Shown: positions 9,412 to 19,338, counted from the stretch's first letter. The stretch is 64,000 nt of DNA from Lachnospiraceae bacterium UBA4364 (GCA_002393955.1 DGSK01000001.1:62001-126000), one strand, 5' to 3'. A program made the numbers and translations. Notes: a model not told the origin generated them from the letters alone.

Positions 9412-10296
9412 ATGAAACATATCTTAATGGTCGATGATGTTACCACAAATCTGAAAAGTGCTGCAGAGGTTCTGCAGCCTTTTTATCATCTTTCCATGGC
9501 AAAATCCGGTAAGCAGGCCTTAAATTTCCTTAAAAAGAACCGTCCGGACCTTATCCTTTTGGATATTATGATGCCTGACATGGATGGTTATGAAACCATG
9601 GAGCAGATAAAGCTTAATCCCAAAGCTGCCAATATCCCTATTATTTTCCTTACGGCAGATGCAGAACGTGAGAGCGAGATCCGTGGCATGAAGATGGGGG
9701 CGGTTGACTATATCACCAAGCCTTTCGAAGCTGAAGCAATGCTGGGACGCATAGAAAAAGTCCTTCAGATGGAGGATATGCGCAAGAATATCTTAAGTTC
9801 GGCCCAGAAAGATCTCCTGACCGATCTTTGGAAACCGGAATACCTGGAAAACGAGATAAATACCCAGCTTAAACTTATCGCAGATAACGGCGCCACCTTT
9901 ATGCTGGTGGATTTTGATGATTTCAGGGCAGCGATGGCTACAGGACACAGCAGCAATGCAGACGGTGTCATAATAAGATTCTGTGACAGCCTAAAAAAGA
10001 TTGTTCCAAACGGTTCAATACTGGGCCGGCTGGGGAAAGATCAGTTCATTATTTTCGTCCCGTATAACTTAAATGAAATAGAGATGATGGGACTCTGTAC
10101 TGATATAAGAGAGGTATCAATGCAGGAAGCTAATATAGCTTCATCTTCGGATACGAGGCTTACTGCATCGATTGCCATAGCACTGGCACCGCAGCACGGA
10201 ACCGATTATGATACTTTGAGCCGCAAGCTGGATATGGCGATGTATTATATAAAGCAGACCGGCAAGAACCAGACGCATATATACAGGGGGAATTGA
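9412..10296 (+). CDS. Response regulator with receiver and degenerate GGDEF domain
   Basis: Residues 1-120 are a canonical receiver: acidic pocket 'MVDDVTTN', phospho-acceptor Asp in 'LILLDIMMPDMDG' (about residue 51), and the 'KPF' lysine. The C-terminal half (about 135-294) has the GGDEF-family layout, with an entry like 'LLTDLWKPEYLENEI' and 'VDFDDF'. The signature loop, however, reads LGKDQF instead of GG(D/E)EF, so diguanylate cyclase activity is unlikely. It may bind nucleotide or act by protein contacts. No histidine kinase gene is adjacent; the hybrid kinase at 54.8 kb is the only one in the window. ATG with GGGGAG at 9401-9406. Confidence 0.85.
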   Translation: MKHILMVDDVTTNLKSAAEVLQPFYHLSMAKSGKQALNFLKKNRPDLILLDIMMPDMDGYETMEQIKLNPKAANIPIIFLTADAERESEIRGMKMGAVDYITKPFEAEAMLGRIEKVLQMEDMRKNILSSAQKDLLTDLWKPEYLENEINTQLKLIADNGATFMLVDFDDFRAAMATGHSSNADGVIIRFCDSLKKIVPNGSILGRLGKDQFIIFVPYNLNEIEMMGLCTDIREVSMQEANIASSSDTRLTASIAIALAPQHGTDYDTLSRKLDMAMYYIKQTGKNQTHIYRGN

Positions 10297-10362
10297 TACC
10301 ATTTTTTTGGCAGATTGAGATAAAACTTCTTCAGAAAAAAGATCTTATTTATGGAGGGCTGC

Positions 10363-12201
10363 ATGATAGATTTTGAAAAAAATCAGAATGATCAGGATGT
10401 TATGATACCGGAGAATACCGTCATAACGGAAAGGCTTGCTTCCTTGCGGAAAATAATGGAGGAAAAGCAGGTTAACTGGTGTCTGTTCACTACTTCCGAT
10501 CCCCATGGTTCCGAATATATAAATGACTATTACGAAAGCCGACGTTTTTTTTCCGGATTTACCGGATCTAACGGTGACCTGCTGGTGGGCTTGTCTGAAG
10601 CGCTGCTCTGGACTGATGGCAGGTATTTCGTACAGGCGGAGAAAGAGTTGGCAGGAACCGGCATAAAAATGATGAAGATCGGAGAAGAAGATACGCCGAA
10701 GCTTACGGAGTACATAAAAAGCCGTGTCGGTGCCGGAGAGCGTCTCGTGACGGATGGCAGGCTTCTCAGCGCTTCGAATGGTATTAAGATAGCCGATATT
10801 CTGAAAAAGAAAAGGGCGATATTCATCACGGATGAGGATCCGGCCGACTGGGTATGGGCTGACAGGCAGGACGACAATGCAGGCGAGATAACGATACTGC
10901 CCGATAAGCTGACCGGGAAAAACTCTGCCTTTAAGCTGAGTGTTCTTTCGTCAAAAATAAGGGAAGCCGGGGCGGCCTCGCATGTAATAACATCTCTGGA
11001 TGACCAGATGTGGCTCTTTAATATAAGGGGTTGCGACATTGAATGTAATCCCGTGGCATATGCATATACGGTAATAAACGGAAGGAATGTATGCGTATAT
11101 CTGAAAGAACCTGTTTCACCTGTCGTCAGGGATTATTTCGGCAGTTTAAATGTAAATGTCAGGAATTATGAAAACTTTTATTCAGATCTTGAAAAAAGCC
11201 CCATAGCGATGCCTGTCACTGTTGATTTTGAAAAGGTTAATTTCCGTACGTATCAGCTTCTGCGGAAAAAAGGCAAGATAATCGACCACAGAAATCCCAC
11301 ACTGCTGATGAAGGCCATAAAAAATGAACGCGAGATAGCAAACACAAAGGATGTCTATGTACTTGACAGTGCTGTCCTTACAATATTCCTGCACTATATC
11401 AAGAAAAACGCATGGTCCGGAGATTTAAACGAATACGATGCTGCCATGATGCTTGACAATATGCGTTCCCAGATAGAGGGCTTCAATGATCTTTCATTTC
11501 CTACCATAAGCGCTTTCGGACCTAATGCCGCCATGATGCATTATGAAGCAAAAAAGGGAGAATGTGCCAAAATAGAAAAAAACGGACTGTATCTTGTTGA
11601 CTCAGGCGGACAGTATGACGGAGGTACTACGGATGTGACCAGAACGCTGGTCCTTGGCAAGGTATCTGATGAGATCAAGCGGCAGTTTACAAGAGTGGTT
11701 GTCGGTATGCTGCGCCTTCAGAATACTGTTTTCCTGGATGGCTGCACTGGCAGGAATCTGGATATAATGGCCAGGGAGCCTGTCTGGGAGCTGTGCATGG
11801 ATTACAAGTGCGGTACAGGGCACGGTGTAGGATATATGCTTAATGTCCATGAAGGTCCGCACTCCATCCGGTGGCGTGTGGGCGAAGGGAAAGAAGAGCC
11901 TATAAAGCCGGGGATGCTTGTCTCGGACGAGCCGGGGGTATATGTGGCCGGGAGCCACGGCATCAGAATAGAAAATATCCTGCTCTGTAAAGAAGTGGCA
12001 GAGAATGATGACGGCAGGTTCCTTGCTTTTGAGCCGCTCACATATGTGCCAATAGACCTTGACGGTATACTTCCGGATGAGATGGAGCCAAAGGATAAGG
12101 CAATGCTCAATGCTTACCATAAGGCTGTCAGGAAGAAACTGATGCCTTTCATGGAAGGGGATGACATCTCCTGGCTTAAAGAGGCTACGAGGGAAATCTG
12201 A
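10363..12201 (+). CDS. Xaa-Pro aminopeptidase (aminopeptidase P, M24B)
   Basis: This is a two-N-domain, roughly 600-residue aminopeptidase P, a cytoplasmic di-metal enzyme removing N-terminal residues that precede proline. Metal ligands of the pita-bread domain are visible in order: Asp in 'LVDSGGQYDGGTTDVTRT', His in 'GTGHGVGYMLNVHEGP', Glu in 'VSDEPGVY' and Glu in 'GIRIENILL'. I chose ATG 10363, because GGAGGG (10353-10358) lies four bases upstream and overlaps the in-frame ATG at 10351. An inverted repeat CCGTTT/AAACGG (12211-12216 and 12234-12239) follows but has no T-tract. Confidence 0.93.
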   Translation: MIDFEKNQNDQDVMIPENTVITERLASLRKIMEEKQVNWCLFTTSDPHGSEYINDYYESRRFFSGFTGSNGDLLVGLSEALLWTDGRYFVQAEKELAGTGIKMMKIGEEDTPKLTEYIKSRVGAGERLVTDGRLLSASNGIKIADILKKKRAIFITDEDPADWVWADRQDDNAGEITILPDKLTGKNSAFKLSVLSSKIREAGAASHVITSLDDQMWLFNIRGCDIECNPVAYAYTVINGRNVCVYLKEPVSPVVRDYFGSLNVNVRNYENFYSDLEKSPIAMPVTVDFEKVNFRTYQLLRKKGKIIDHRNPTLLMKAIKNEREIANTKDVYVLDSAVLTIFLHYIKKNAWSGDLNEYDAAMMLDNMRSQIEGFNDLSFPTISAFGPNAAMMHYEAKKGECAKIEKNGLYLVDSGGQYDGGTTDVTRTLVLGKVSDEIKRQFTRVVVGMLRLQNTVFLDGCTGRNLDIMAREPVWELCMDYKCGTGHGVGYMLNVHEGPHSIRWRVGEGKEEPIKPGMLVSDEPGVYVAGSHGIRIENILLCKEVAENDDGRFLAFEPLTYVPIDLDGILPDEMEPKDKAMLNAYHKAVRKKLMPFMEGDDISWLKEATREI

Positions 12202-12227
12202 CAGTAAACTCCGTTTAGTGATTTGTA

Positions 12228-12257
12228 TTGATAAAACGGTGCTGTTTGATGTAAAAT
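12228..12257 (+). promoter_or_regulatory. Predicted promoter of the T7SS ATPase operon
   Basis: TTGATA (12228-12233) and TAAAAT (12252-12257) are spaced by 18 bases, with TG just before the -10. The 27-nt direct-repeat operator seen upstream of the WXG100 genes is absent here, so the machinery operon may be expressed independently of it. Confidence 0.5.
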
Positions 12258-12318
12258 AAGTAAGGTTAATTCTTACTGAAATGCTTAATTATACGGATAA
12301 AAAGGCTGGTAATAATCA

Positions 12319-12924
12319 ATGTTTGAAGTGCTGCTTGGACTCGGAATCGCCGGTGTGCTGATTATAATCGGAGCGATACTGCTGGTAATTCTGCTTATCG
12401 TTCTGATTGTTTCCGGAAACAAGAAAAAAAAGAAGAAAAAAGCTATGGATCAGCTTATACAGGATAAAGAAAGGGAGCGCATACTCGATTCCAATATCCT
12501 TAATCCATATGCATCAAACGAAGATATAAAAGGCGCCGGAGAAACTCCTTATTCCGTGAATTATACCAGCGGAGAAAGAAAAGGGGCAAAGGGCGGCAAC
12601 AGGCATCTCCTTATGCTCCAGATTGAAGAAATAAGCGACCTTTCGAACAAGAAATATATGCTGGATCCTCTTGAGACCATAACCATAGGATCTGCCAAGG
12701 ATAACAAGATCTCCCTTTCGGATGCGCTGATCGATGCAAGGCAGTGCGAAATCGGATTATACGAAAGGGATAATAAGACCCTTTATCTGCAGAACGTCGG
12801 TGAGAAAAGGGTGATACTGCTCAGGAAGAAGGAATGGATCAATGTCGGGCCGGAAAGACTTGTTCTGCTGAACGGCGATATCATTGAGCTTGGAAGGATA
12901 CAGCTTAAAATCACAGTTGTATAA
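12319..12924 (+). CDS. Membrane-anchored FHA domain protein of the T7SS locus
   Basis: The 201-residue protein has one strong N-terminal transmembrane helix (about residues 5-34), then a poly-lysine stretch marking the cytoplasmic side, a linker, and an FHA-like beta domain (about 95-201). That domain contains 'ETITIGSAKDNKISLSDALID'. FHA domains bind phosphothreonine. The usual S-x-x-H segment is weak here ('DARQCEIGLY' with Cys-Glu in place of His-Cys), so pThr binding is uncertain. It is the first gene before essC and could recruit or dock the ATPase. T7SSb systems place EssB at a similar step; this protein is shorter and has no pseudokinase fold that I can see. Confidence 0.8.
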   Translation: MFEVLLGLGIAGVLIIIGAILLVILLIVLIVSGNKKKKKKKAMDQLIQDKERERILDSNILNPYASNEDIKGAGETPYSVNYTSGERKGAKGGNRHLLMLQIEEISDLSNKKYMLDPLETITIGSAKDNKISLSDALIDARQCEIGLYERDNKTLYLQNVGEKRVILLRKKEWINVGPERLVLLNGDIIELGRIQLKITVV

Positions 12925-12962
12925 AAGACTTAAAATAATTCAGATATGGAAAGGGGTTACGT

Positions 12963-15900
12963 ATGAGTTGTGTACTTTCATTGTACAGTGCTGTTGCTTA
13001 CAGGGAGATACTTCTGCCCGCAACTGACGATTCAGATTATCAGCTTGAAATCCAGGGAAAACTGTTTGGACTGCCCAAGGATGTATCCCTAAAAATGGAA
13101 ATCCTGGACGGTAAATGGAAAATCCTTCAGGATGATGAATATTCGATTAATTATTTTGGGGACGACTCGGCCGAAGAAGACATAGCTCTTAAAAACGAAG
13201 ATAGTCTTTTATTGAATTTACGGAATCAGAACGGACAGGTTTTCATACTTGTCAGGGAAACTGATTCCGTTTTTTCTGTTTATAAGAAATTTACTCTCAA
13301 CGGACTGAATACCCTTTTCATAGGATCTGCCCAGAACAACCATATTCAGTACGACTGCCAGATGAACGGCAAGAGCCTTGTTACCGCCAATCATACCGAA
13401 ATCCAGCGTAATGGTGATAAATTTGTCCTTATCGACCATTCCACCAACGGAACCTTTGTGAATGAAAAGAGGGTACGTGGGACCCGTGATCTCTGTTTCG
13501 GTGACCTTATAAATATTTATGGCCTTAAGATCGTTTTCCTGAATGATATCATCGCAGTAAATGCTCCCGAAGGCCGGATAAAAGCAATCCAGCAGCAGCT
13601 GCAGCCTTATGAACAGGCACCGGATGAAAGCGAAAATGAAGAAGATGCTCCTAAGAAAGCGGAACTGTTCCACAGGTCTCCCAGAAACATCCCAAAGATA
13701 GAAAGGGAACCCGTCGAGATCGAGGCACCCCCGGCAGCCAAGGAAAATACAGCGCTTCCGACATTTATGGCCATCGGTCCTTCACTTACAATGGCGCTGC
13801 CTATGCTCATGGGAACAGGCTTGTCCATTATGGCCTCAATGAGGAATAACGGCGTTGCAAATGTGATGATGTTTACCGGAATCGTTACGGCATTCGGCTC
13901 TGCCGTAGTCGGCTCTTTCTGGTCCATCAGGAATATGGGATACCAGAAAAAGAAGAACCGTGAGGATGAAGTAAAACGTTTCGAGATGTACAGCGACTAT
14001 CTTATCCGCTGTGCCAATGATATTAAAGCTAAATATGAAGGAAATACCGCTGCTCTTCTGCAGATGTACCATTCATCTGATTACTGTGTCCTTATAGACA
14101 GGAACAATATCGAACTCTGGAACAGGAACAATAAGCACGAGGATTTCCTTATACACAGGGTCGGAATCGGCCAGATCCCGTTCCAGGTACAGATAAATGT
14201 GCCCAAGGAGAGGTTTACGCTTATTTATGACAAGCTGAATGAACGCCCCCGCATGATCAAGGACAGCTACAAGATGCTGAACCAGGTGCCGGTGTGCGTT
14301 GACCTGTATAAGAATAAGCTTATAGGACTCATAGGCGGTGAAGGCTATGCGGGCTGCTACAGCATCATGCATGACCTTGTTGCTCAGATCGCAGCATCCG
14401 ACTGCTACACGGATGTAAAGCTCGCCTTTGTTTTTGACGGCACGGACGGCGACGATGACGAGAAAAAGATGTTTGCGAAATGGCTTCCCCATGTATGGAG
14501 TGAAGACGGCAAATTCAGGTACGTTGCCTATGACAAGGCAGGAGCCGGTGATGTTTTCTACGAAATTGCAAATATCCTGAGGTTCAGGTCGGAAGAGCAG
14601 AAGGATTTCAAGAAAAAAGATGTCATACCCAAGCCGTATTTCATTCTTTTCATAGAGAATCCCGAACTCCTTGAAGGGGAACTGCTGGCAAAATATGTAT
14701 ACAGCCAGGAGGAGAATTTCGGTATCACAACAGTCCTCATGGTTCACAGCTATGACGAACTGCCTAACTCCTGTGAGTTCATCATTGAGAATACAGAACG
14801 TTACCAGGGCACATACTACGTGACTGACGGTGCAGATGAACGCATCAGCGTCAATTATGACATGGTTGCCGGCAGTCTTCTGGAAAGAATGGCACGTAAT
14901 CTTTCATCCATAAAAGTAAAGGAAGAGTCCCTTGGCGGCGAGATCCCCGGATCCCTTACATTCTTTGATATGTACGGAATCAGGACTCTTGAGGAACTGC
15001 AGGTACTTGACCGCTGGCGCAAGAACCGTACCTATGACAGCCTGAGGGCTCTTGTGGGACAGAAATCCGGCGGAGCCGACTGCTATCTGGATGTTCACGA
15101 AAAATACCACGGACCCCATGGACTTGTTGCCGGTACTACAGGTTCCGGTAAGTCTGAGACCCTTCAGACTTACATGCTTTCACTGGCAATCAATTACAGC
15201 CCTGATGATATAGGATTCTTTATCATCGACTACAAGGGCGGCGGAATGGCCAATCTTTTCAACGGCCTGCCGCACATGATAGGCCAGATTTCAAACCTGT
15301 CAGGCAACCAGGTACACCGTGCCATGGTTTCCATCAAGAGTGAAAATATGCGCAGGCAGCGTATATTCAACGAGCACGGTGTTAATAACATCAATCTTTA
15401 TACAAGGCTTTATAAAAACGGCGAGGCGACGCTTCCCGTGCCCCATATGTTCATTATCATAGACGAGTTTGCGGAACTTAAAAGGGAAGAACCGGAATTC
15501 ATGCGTGAGCTTATCTCTGTTGCACAGGTAGGCCGTTCATTAGGTGTCCACCTTATCCTTGCCACACAGAAACCCGCGGGAACCGTTGATGATAATATAT
15601 GGAGTAACTCCAAGTTCAGACTCTGCCTCCGTGTGCAGGACAGACAGGACAGTATGGATATGCTCCATAAGCCGGATGCCGCTTACATTACCCAGGCCGG
15701 ACGTTGCTACATGCAGGTCGGCAATGACGAACTCTATGAGCTCTTCCAGTCCGGATGGAGCGGAGCTGTTTATGATGAGGACGGCGGATACCAGACAGAT
15801 ATCGCCAGGATGCTTGGCGACAACGGACGCGCAGCCCTTGTAGGCAGCCATGCACAGCTTGTCCATAAGGAAAAAGTCAAGAACGAGTGGGTAAGCTGTC

Positions 15901-17996
15901 TTATGGGCATTGCAGATGAGGCTGCTGCCAATATTAACTGCAAGCTGACAGACTGTGTTGATGATAAGACACTTGAGGTTTCTGTAATAAAAGAATTCTT
16001 TAAGGTCATTGGAAAAACTGATATTGATTATCCCGAGAACGAAAGCAACGCACATAAAGTGGCTGATTTTCTTGATGTATATGCATCATGCATGAAAACG
16101 GATATGGAAAGGGATGAAATGCCCGCTAGTATCAACATTATGGCGGCTACCATGCGCAAAAAGCTTCCGGAAGCAACTGAAAAGACCCAGCTGGATGCAG
16201 TTGTGGAATACCTTGCAAAGATGGCTGCTGAGAACGGATATACCCATGACCTCCAGCTCTGGCTTCCCGTTCTTCCCGAAACCCTTTACCTGGATGAGCT
16301 TGCGGGCTATAAGACAAGGACCTTTAACGGAGAGACCTGGCGTGAGCCCGGCAAGAGGTACACCCTTGAAACCCTTATCGGACTTTATGATGATCCTGAG
16401 AACCAGGCCCAGAACCCGGTGCTTGTGGACATCGCCGAAAGCGGAAATATAGCAGTGGTCGGAATGCCCATGACAGGAAAGAGCACGTTCCTGCTTTCCT
16501 TCATGTATTCACTTGCAGAGTGCTATTCACCGGATATCGTTAATTTCTATGCCCTCGATTTCAGCAGCAAGATGCTGGGAGCACTGGAGGGACTTCCCCA
16601 TACCGGCGGCGTAATGTATGAAGAGGACGGCGAAAAGATAGAGAAATTCTTCACTTTCCTTGACAGATGCCTGCGTGAACGCAAAAAGCTGATGCAGGGC
16701 GGAAACTACAGGCAGTATGTACAGGCGAACGGATATAAACTTCCGGCAATGATTGTTATCATTGATAACTATGCTTCATTCCGGACAAAGACTGAGAACA
16801 TCTATGATACCCGCATGATGAATTTCATGAAGGAAGCCAACGGATACGGAATTTATTTTGTCCTGTCTGCAGGAGGATATTCAACTGCAGAGATCCCCGG
16901 CAAGATGGCAGAACTGATACGCCGTGCATTTACCCTGGAACTTACGGAACGTTTTGCATACAGCGAAGTACTTCATCAGATGCACCTTGAAGTACTGCCC
17001 GAAGCCAATGTCAGGGGCCGTGGTCTGGTCCGCATAGGCGAGGCTGTACTAGAATTCCAGACTGCACTGAGCCTGCGTGCCGAAGACGACTTTGACCGCA
17101 GTGAAAAGCTCCGCGGCATGGCTAAGCTGTTTGCAGAGAAATGGAAGGGCAAAACCGCAAAAGCTGTTCCTACGATACCTGATGAACCTATATGGGGCGA
17201 TTACTGTGAGCTTGAAGATGTCATCAGGATGGCAGAAGAAAAGGATTATCTTCCCATCGGATACGACCAGCGTACAGCAGCAGTTTACGGCCTTGACCTT
17301 AAGAATATATATTCATATGTCGTTTCGGGCAAGGCAAGGACGGGTAAGTCAAACATGCTGAAGATCATATCGGCTTCCGCAGTCATGTCGGGGCTTGATG
17401 TCATAATGCTGGATTTCAGCGGTGAATTTGCAAACTTTGCCGAAACATCCGGAATTAAGCACATCCGGGATGCTGCGGGACTGTATGATTACCTAAAAAA
17501 TACATTGCTGCCTGATTTTATCAAGAGGAACAAGCTTAAAAAGGAATGCGTTGAAAAGGGAATGACAGACGTTGAACGTTATGAGGCAATGCAGGTATTC
17601 CCTAAAAGATTAATAATAATTGCTGACCTTCCGGAATTTATCAAAGTTGTTAAGAATCCGGGTGAGGGAGTCGGCCAGATGTCAGATTCCATAAATAACC
17701 TGCTTTCCTGCGGAATGCTCCATAATATTTTCTGGTTTGCAGCACTGAACCAGGACCTGATGCCTTCGGTATCCTCAACAGACCTGTTCCAGAGCTTTAC
17801 AAGGGACAAAAACGGCATACATCTGGGCGGAAATTCCCAGGGGCAGAACCTGCTGCAGTTTGACGGCGTGAATTATAAAGATGCCGCAAAGAAGCTGCCT
17901 GTCGGTTTCGGCATGCTTTCGTCCCACGACTGGGATGATACAAGGCTGGTAGTAACGCCGTTCTACAGAATCAAACAGAAAGATGGTAGCAACTGA
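12963..17996 (+). CDS. essC: EssC/YukB-type FtsK-SpoIIIE ATPase of a type VII secretion system
   Basis: At 1677 residues this is the motor of a T7SSb-like exporter. The N-terminus (1-200) holds FHA-type domains, the second clear at about 115-200 ('TLFIGSAQNNHI', 'HSTNGTFVNEKRV'). Two membrane segments lie at about 264-324. Three P-loop domains follow: GTTGSGKSE (about 724), GMPMTGKST (about 1166) and GKARTGKSN (about 1455). Only the first keeps an Asp-Glu Walker B ('IIIDEFAEL', about 829); the others read 'IIDNYASF' and 'IIADLPEF'. This fits known EssC, where D1 is the main active ATPase. The stop codon overlaps the next start by one base. The symbol is by family similarity. Confidence 0.95.
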   Translation: MSCVLSLYSAVAYREILLPATDDSDYQLEIQGKLFGLPKDVSLKMEILDGKWKILQDDEYSINYFGDDSAEEDIALKNEDSLLLNLRNQNGQVFILVRETDSVFSVYKKFTLNGLNTLFIGSAQNNHIQYDCQMNGKSLVTANHTEIQRNGDKFVLIDHSTNGTFVNEKRVRGTRDLCFGDLINIYGLKIVFLNDIIAVNAPEGRIKAIQQQLQPYEQAPDESENEEDAPKKAELFHRSPRNIPKIEREPVEIEAPPAAKENTALPTFMAIGPSLTMALPMLMGTGLSIMASMRNNGVANVMMFTGIVTAFGSAVVGSFWSIRNMGYQKKKNREDEVKRFEMYSDYLIRCANDIKAKYEGNTAALLQMYHSSDYCVLIDRNNIELWNRNNKHEDFLIHRVGIGQIPFQVQINVPKERFTLIYDKLNERPRMIKDSYKMLNQVPVCVDLYKNKLIGLIGGEGYAGCYSIMHDLVAQIAASDCYTDVKLAFVFDGTDGDDDEKKMFAKWLPHVWSEDGKFRYVAYDKAGAGDVFYEIANILRFRSEEQKDFKKKDVIPKPYFILFIENPELLEGELLAKYVYSQEENFGITTVLMVHSYDELPNSCEFIIENTERYQGTYYVTDGADERISVNYDMVAGSLLERMARNLSSIKVKEESLGGEIPGSLTFFDMYGIRTLEELQVLDRWRKNRTYDSLRALVGQKSGGADCYLDVHEKYHGPHGLVAGTTGSGKSETLQTYMLSLAINYSPDDIGFFIIDYKGGGMANLFNGLPHMIGQISNLSGNQVHRAMVSIKSENMRRQRIFNEHGVNNINLYTRLYKNGEATLPVPHMFIIIDEFAELKREEPEFMRELISVAQVGRSLGVHLILATQKPAGTVDDNIWSNSKFRLCLRVQDRQDSMDMLHKPDAAYITQAGRCYMQVGNDELYELFQSGWSGAVYDEDGGYQTDIARMLGDNGRAALVGSHAQLVHKEKVKNEWVSCLMGIADEAAANINCKLTDCVDDKTLEVSVIKEFFKVIGKTDIDYPENESNAHKVADFLDVYASCMKTDMERDEMPASINIMAATMRKKLPEATEKTQLDAVVEYLAKMAAENGYTHDLQLWLPVLPETLYLDELAGYKTRTFNGETWREPGKRYTLETLIGLYDDPENQAQNPVLVDIAESGNIAVVGMPMTGKSTFLLSFMYSLAECYSPDIVNFYALDFSSKMLGALEGLPHTGGVMYEEDGEKIEKFFTFLDRCLRERKKLMQGGNYRQYVQANGYKLPAMIVIIDNYASFRTKTENIYDTRMMNFMKEANGYGIYFVLSAGGYSTAEIPGKMAELIRRAFTLELTERFAYSEVLHQMHLEVLPEANVRGRGLVRIGEAVLEFQTALSLRAEDDFDRSEKLRGMAKLFAEKWKGKTAKAVPTIPDEPIWGDYCELEDVIRMAEEKDYLPIGYDQRTAAVYGLDLKNIYSYVVSGKARTGKSNMLKIISASAVMSGLDVIMLDFSGEFANFAETSGIKHIRDAAGLYDYLKNTLLPDFIKRNKLKKECVEKGMTDVERYEAMQVFPKRLIIIADLPEFIKVVKNPGEGVGQMSDSINNLLSCGMLHNIFWFAALNQDLMPSVSSTDLFQSFTRDKNGIHLGGNSQGQNLLQFDGVNYKDAAKKLPVGFGMLSSHDWDDTRLVVTPFYRIKQKDGSN

Positions 17997-18715
17997 TGAT
18001 TTCTATTGTAACTGTCGATGGAAAAAATGAAGAGATGCCTTTGCTTAAGGATGTCATTTCGGAAACCGCCGCGATCCTGACCGATGAGCACTGGGAAAAG
18101 AAGTATTTCTCCAATACATTGGAAAAGGACAAGTACCTTGAATCAGAACCGCTTATGGATTTCGGCTGCTTTGATGTCGCACTTGACGGGATGCTTTCCG
18201 GGCTTCCCGATGTCCGTAGCAATTACGAAGATATGGGAATGCTCCTTATTGCGGATTCGGATATGTCTCCTATGGAATATCTGAAACCGGGGATACGGGC
18301 AGATGCCCTTCTGATCCGGCCGCTCCGGATAAAAGAGCTGAAGACGACAATGAACGAGTTTATATCCAGCGGCCTCAAACGGATGGACAGGGATGAGGAT
18401 TCTGATGACGTTTTTGTATTAAAGACCAAGGAGGGCCGGACTTTCATTCCCTATGACAATATCTATTATTTTGAAGCAAGGGAAAAGAAAGTGTTTATCC
18501 GGCTGCTGAATGAGGAAATTCCTTTTTATTCTACAATAGACGAACTGGAAGGAATGCTTCCGGACCAGTTTGCGAGATGCCACAGGAGTTTCATCGTGAA
18601 TGTAAACAGGATCCGGAAACTCATAAGTGCAGAAAATACAATAGAACTGCAGCAGGACTTCATGATACCGCTGTCACGTACATATAAGCAGAAACTGAAG
18701 GAACGGAGACCATAA
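17996..18715 (+). CDS. LytTR-family DNA-binding regulator with receiver-like N-terminus
   Basis: Residues about 138-239 are a LytTR domain: 'TKEGRTFIPYDNIYYFEAR', 'YSTIDELEGML', 'RCHRSFIVNVNRI' and 'IPLSRTYKQKLKER'. LytTR proteins bind direct repeats with a spacing of about 21 bp and activate transcription. The first 130 residues look like a worn receiver domain ('GMLLIADSD...ADALLIRPL' at the usual strand 4-5 positions) without a convincing phospho-acceptor. It overlaps essC by one base (TGATG) and sits just upstream of the WXG100 operon, whose promoter carries a 21-bp direct repeat. It is the obvious candidate regulator of the locus (inference). No partner kinase of the LytS/AgrC type is adjacent. 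Confidence 0.88.
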   Translation: MISIVTVDGKNEEMPLLKDVISETAAILTDEHWEKKYFSNTLEKDKYLESEPLMDFGCFDVALDGMLSGLPDVRSNYEDMGMLLIADSDMSPMEYLKPGIRADALLIRPLRIKELKTTMNEFISSGLKRMDRDEDSDDVFVLKTKEGRTFIPYDNIYYFEAREKKVFIRLLNEEIPFYSTIDELEGMLPDQFARCHRSFIVNVNRIRKLISAENTIELQQDFMIPLSRTYKQKLKERRP

Positions 18716-18717
18716 AG

Positions 18718-19338
18718 ATGCAGTTATCAGAAGAAAAAATATTATGCCTCTCCGGCAAGGAGTTTGCAATTCTTGCAGATGTCTGCGGAATAAGGAATCT
18801 TATCTGCTTTCAGACGGATGAGGATGATATGCCAGCACTTCCCGACAGGCAGGAATACCCGGTGATCGTTCACGGTCTTATTAAACGTGGGATCCTTAAG
18901 TCCGCAGATGACGGGATTGAGCTTACGCCGGATACCGTAAAGCTTTTTGTATGCATAAGGTCAGCGGCCTATACGTTCCGTTTCATCAGGAACAACGGCA
19001 TAAATAAGGTCTCATCCTGCATATATGTGGGGACCACCGGAGAATTTGTTTCCGCGCTTCCCGGCAGCCGTCACGGAGAATACATAAGGCTGTGCCTGCA
19101 TAATAAGGATGTTCTGCCGCAGTGGTTAAATGATGTGGAGCTTTCGGATGCAGACAGTGTATTCAGTGGCCTGGGCAGCATACTTGTCAGCAAAGGAATA
19201 CGGGACGGCATTTATGCCGAATACACTTCAGAACAACAGCCGGACGGAAGCGTCCGTTTCGCCGGCAAAGACGGAGCAGTGTTTTACAGCGCAGAAATAA
19301 CATCAAAGCTTTTGAAAATAGCAGGAGGTAATTCATGA
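18718..19338 (+). CDS. T7SS-locus protein with faint EspG-like sequence pattern
   Basis: I do not recognise a named family with certainty. The 206-residue protein is soluble and lacks signal or membrane segments. The opening 'LSGKEFAILADVCGI', the later 'VIVHGLIKRGIL', the Asp-rich 'ELTPDTVKLFVCI' and the pattern of alternating strands and helices recall mycobacterial EspG, the chaperone that releases PE/PPE substrates to ESX machinery. EspG is not known in Firmicute T7SSb, so this is only a hypothesis. It starts two bases after the LytTR gene, and its end overlaps yukD by four bases (ATGA). It is therefore translationally coupled to the secretion genes. Confidence 0.6.
   Translation: MQLSEEKILCLSGKEFAILADVCGIRNLICFQTDEDDMPALPDRQEYPVIVHGLIKRGILKSADDGIELTPDTVKLFVCIRSAAYTFRFIRNNGINKVSSCIYVGTTGEFVSALPGSRHGEYIRLCLHNKDVLPQWLNDVELSDADSVFSGLGSILVSKGIRDGIYAEYTSEQQPDGSVRFAGKDGAVFYSAEITSKLLKIAGGNS

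Noticed and set aside
14073..14747. Long minus-strand open frame opposite essC
   Set aside because: It mirrors the codons of a well-conserved ATPase and has no ribosome site, no family motif and a high Cys/Val/His content typical of antisense shadows.
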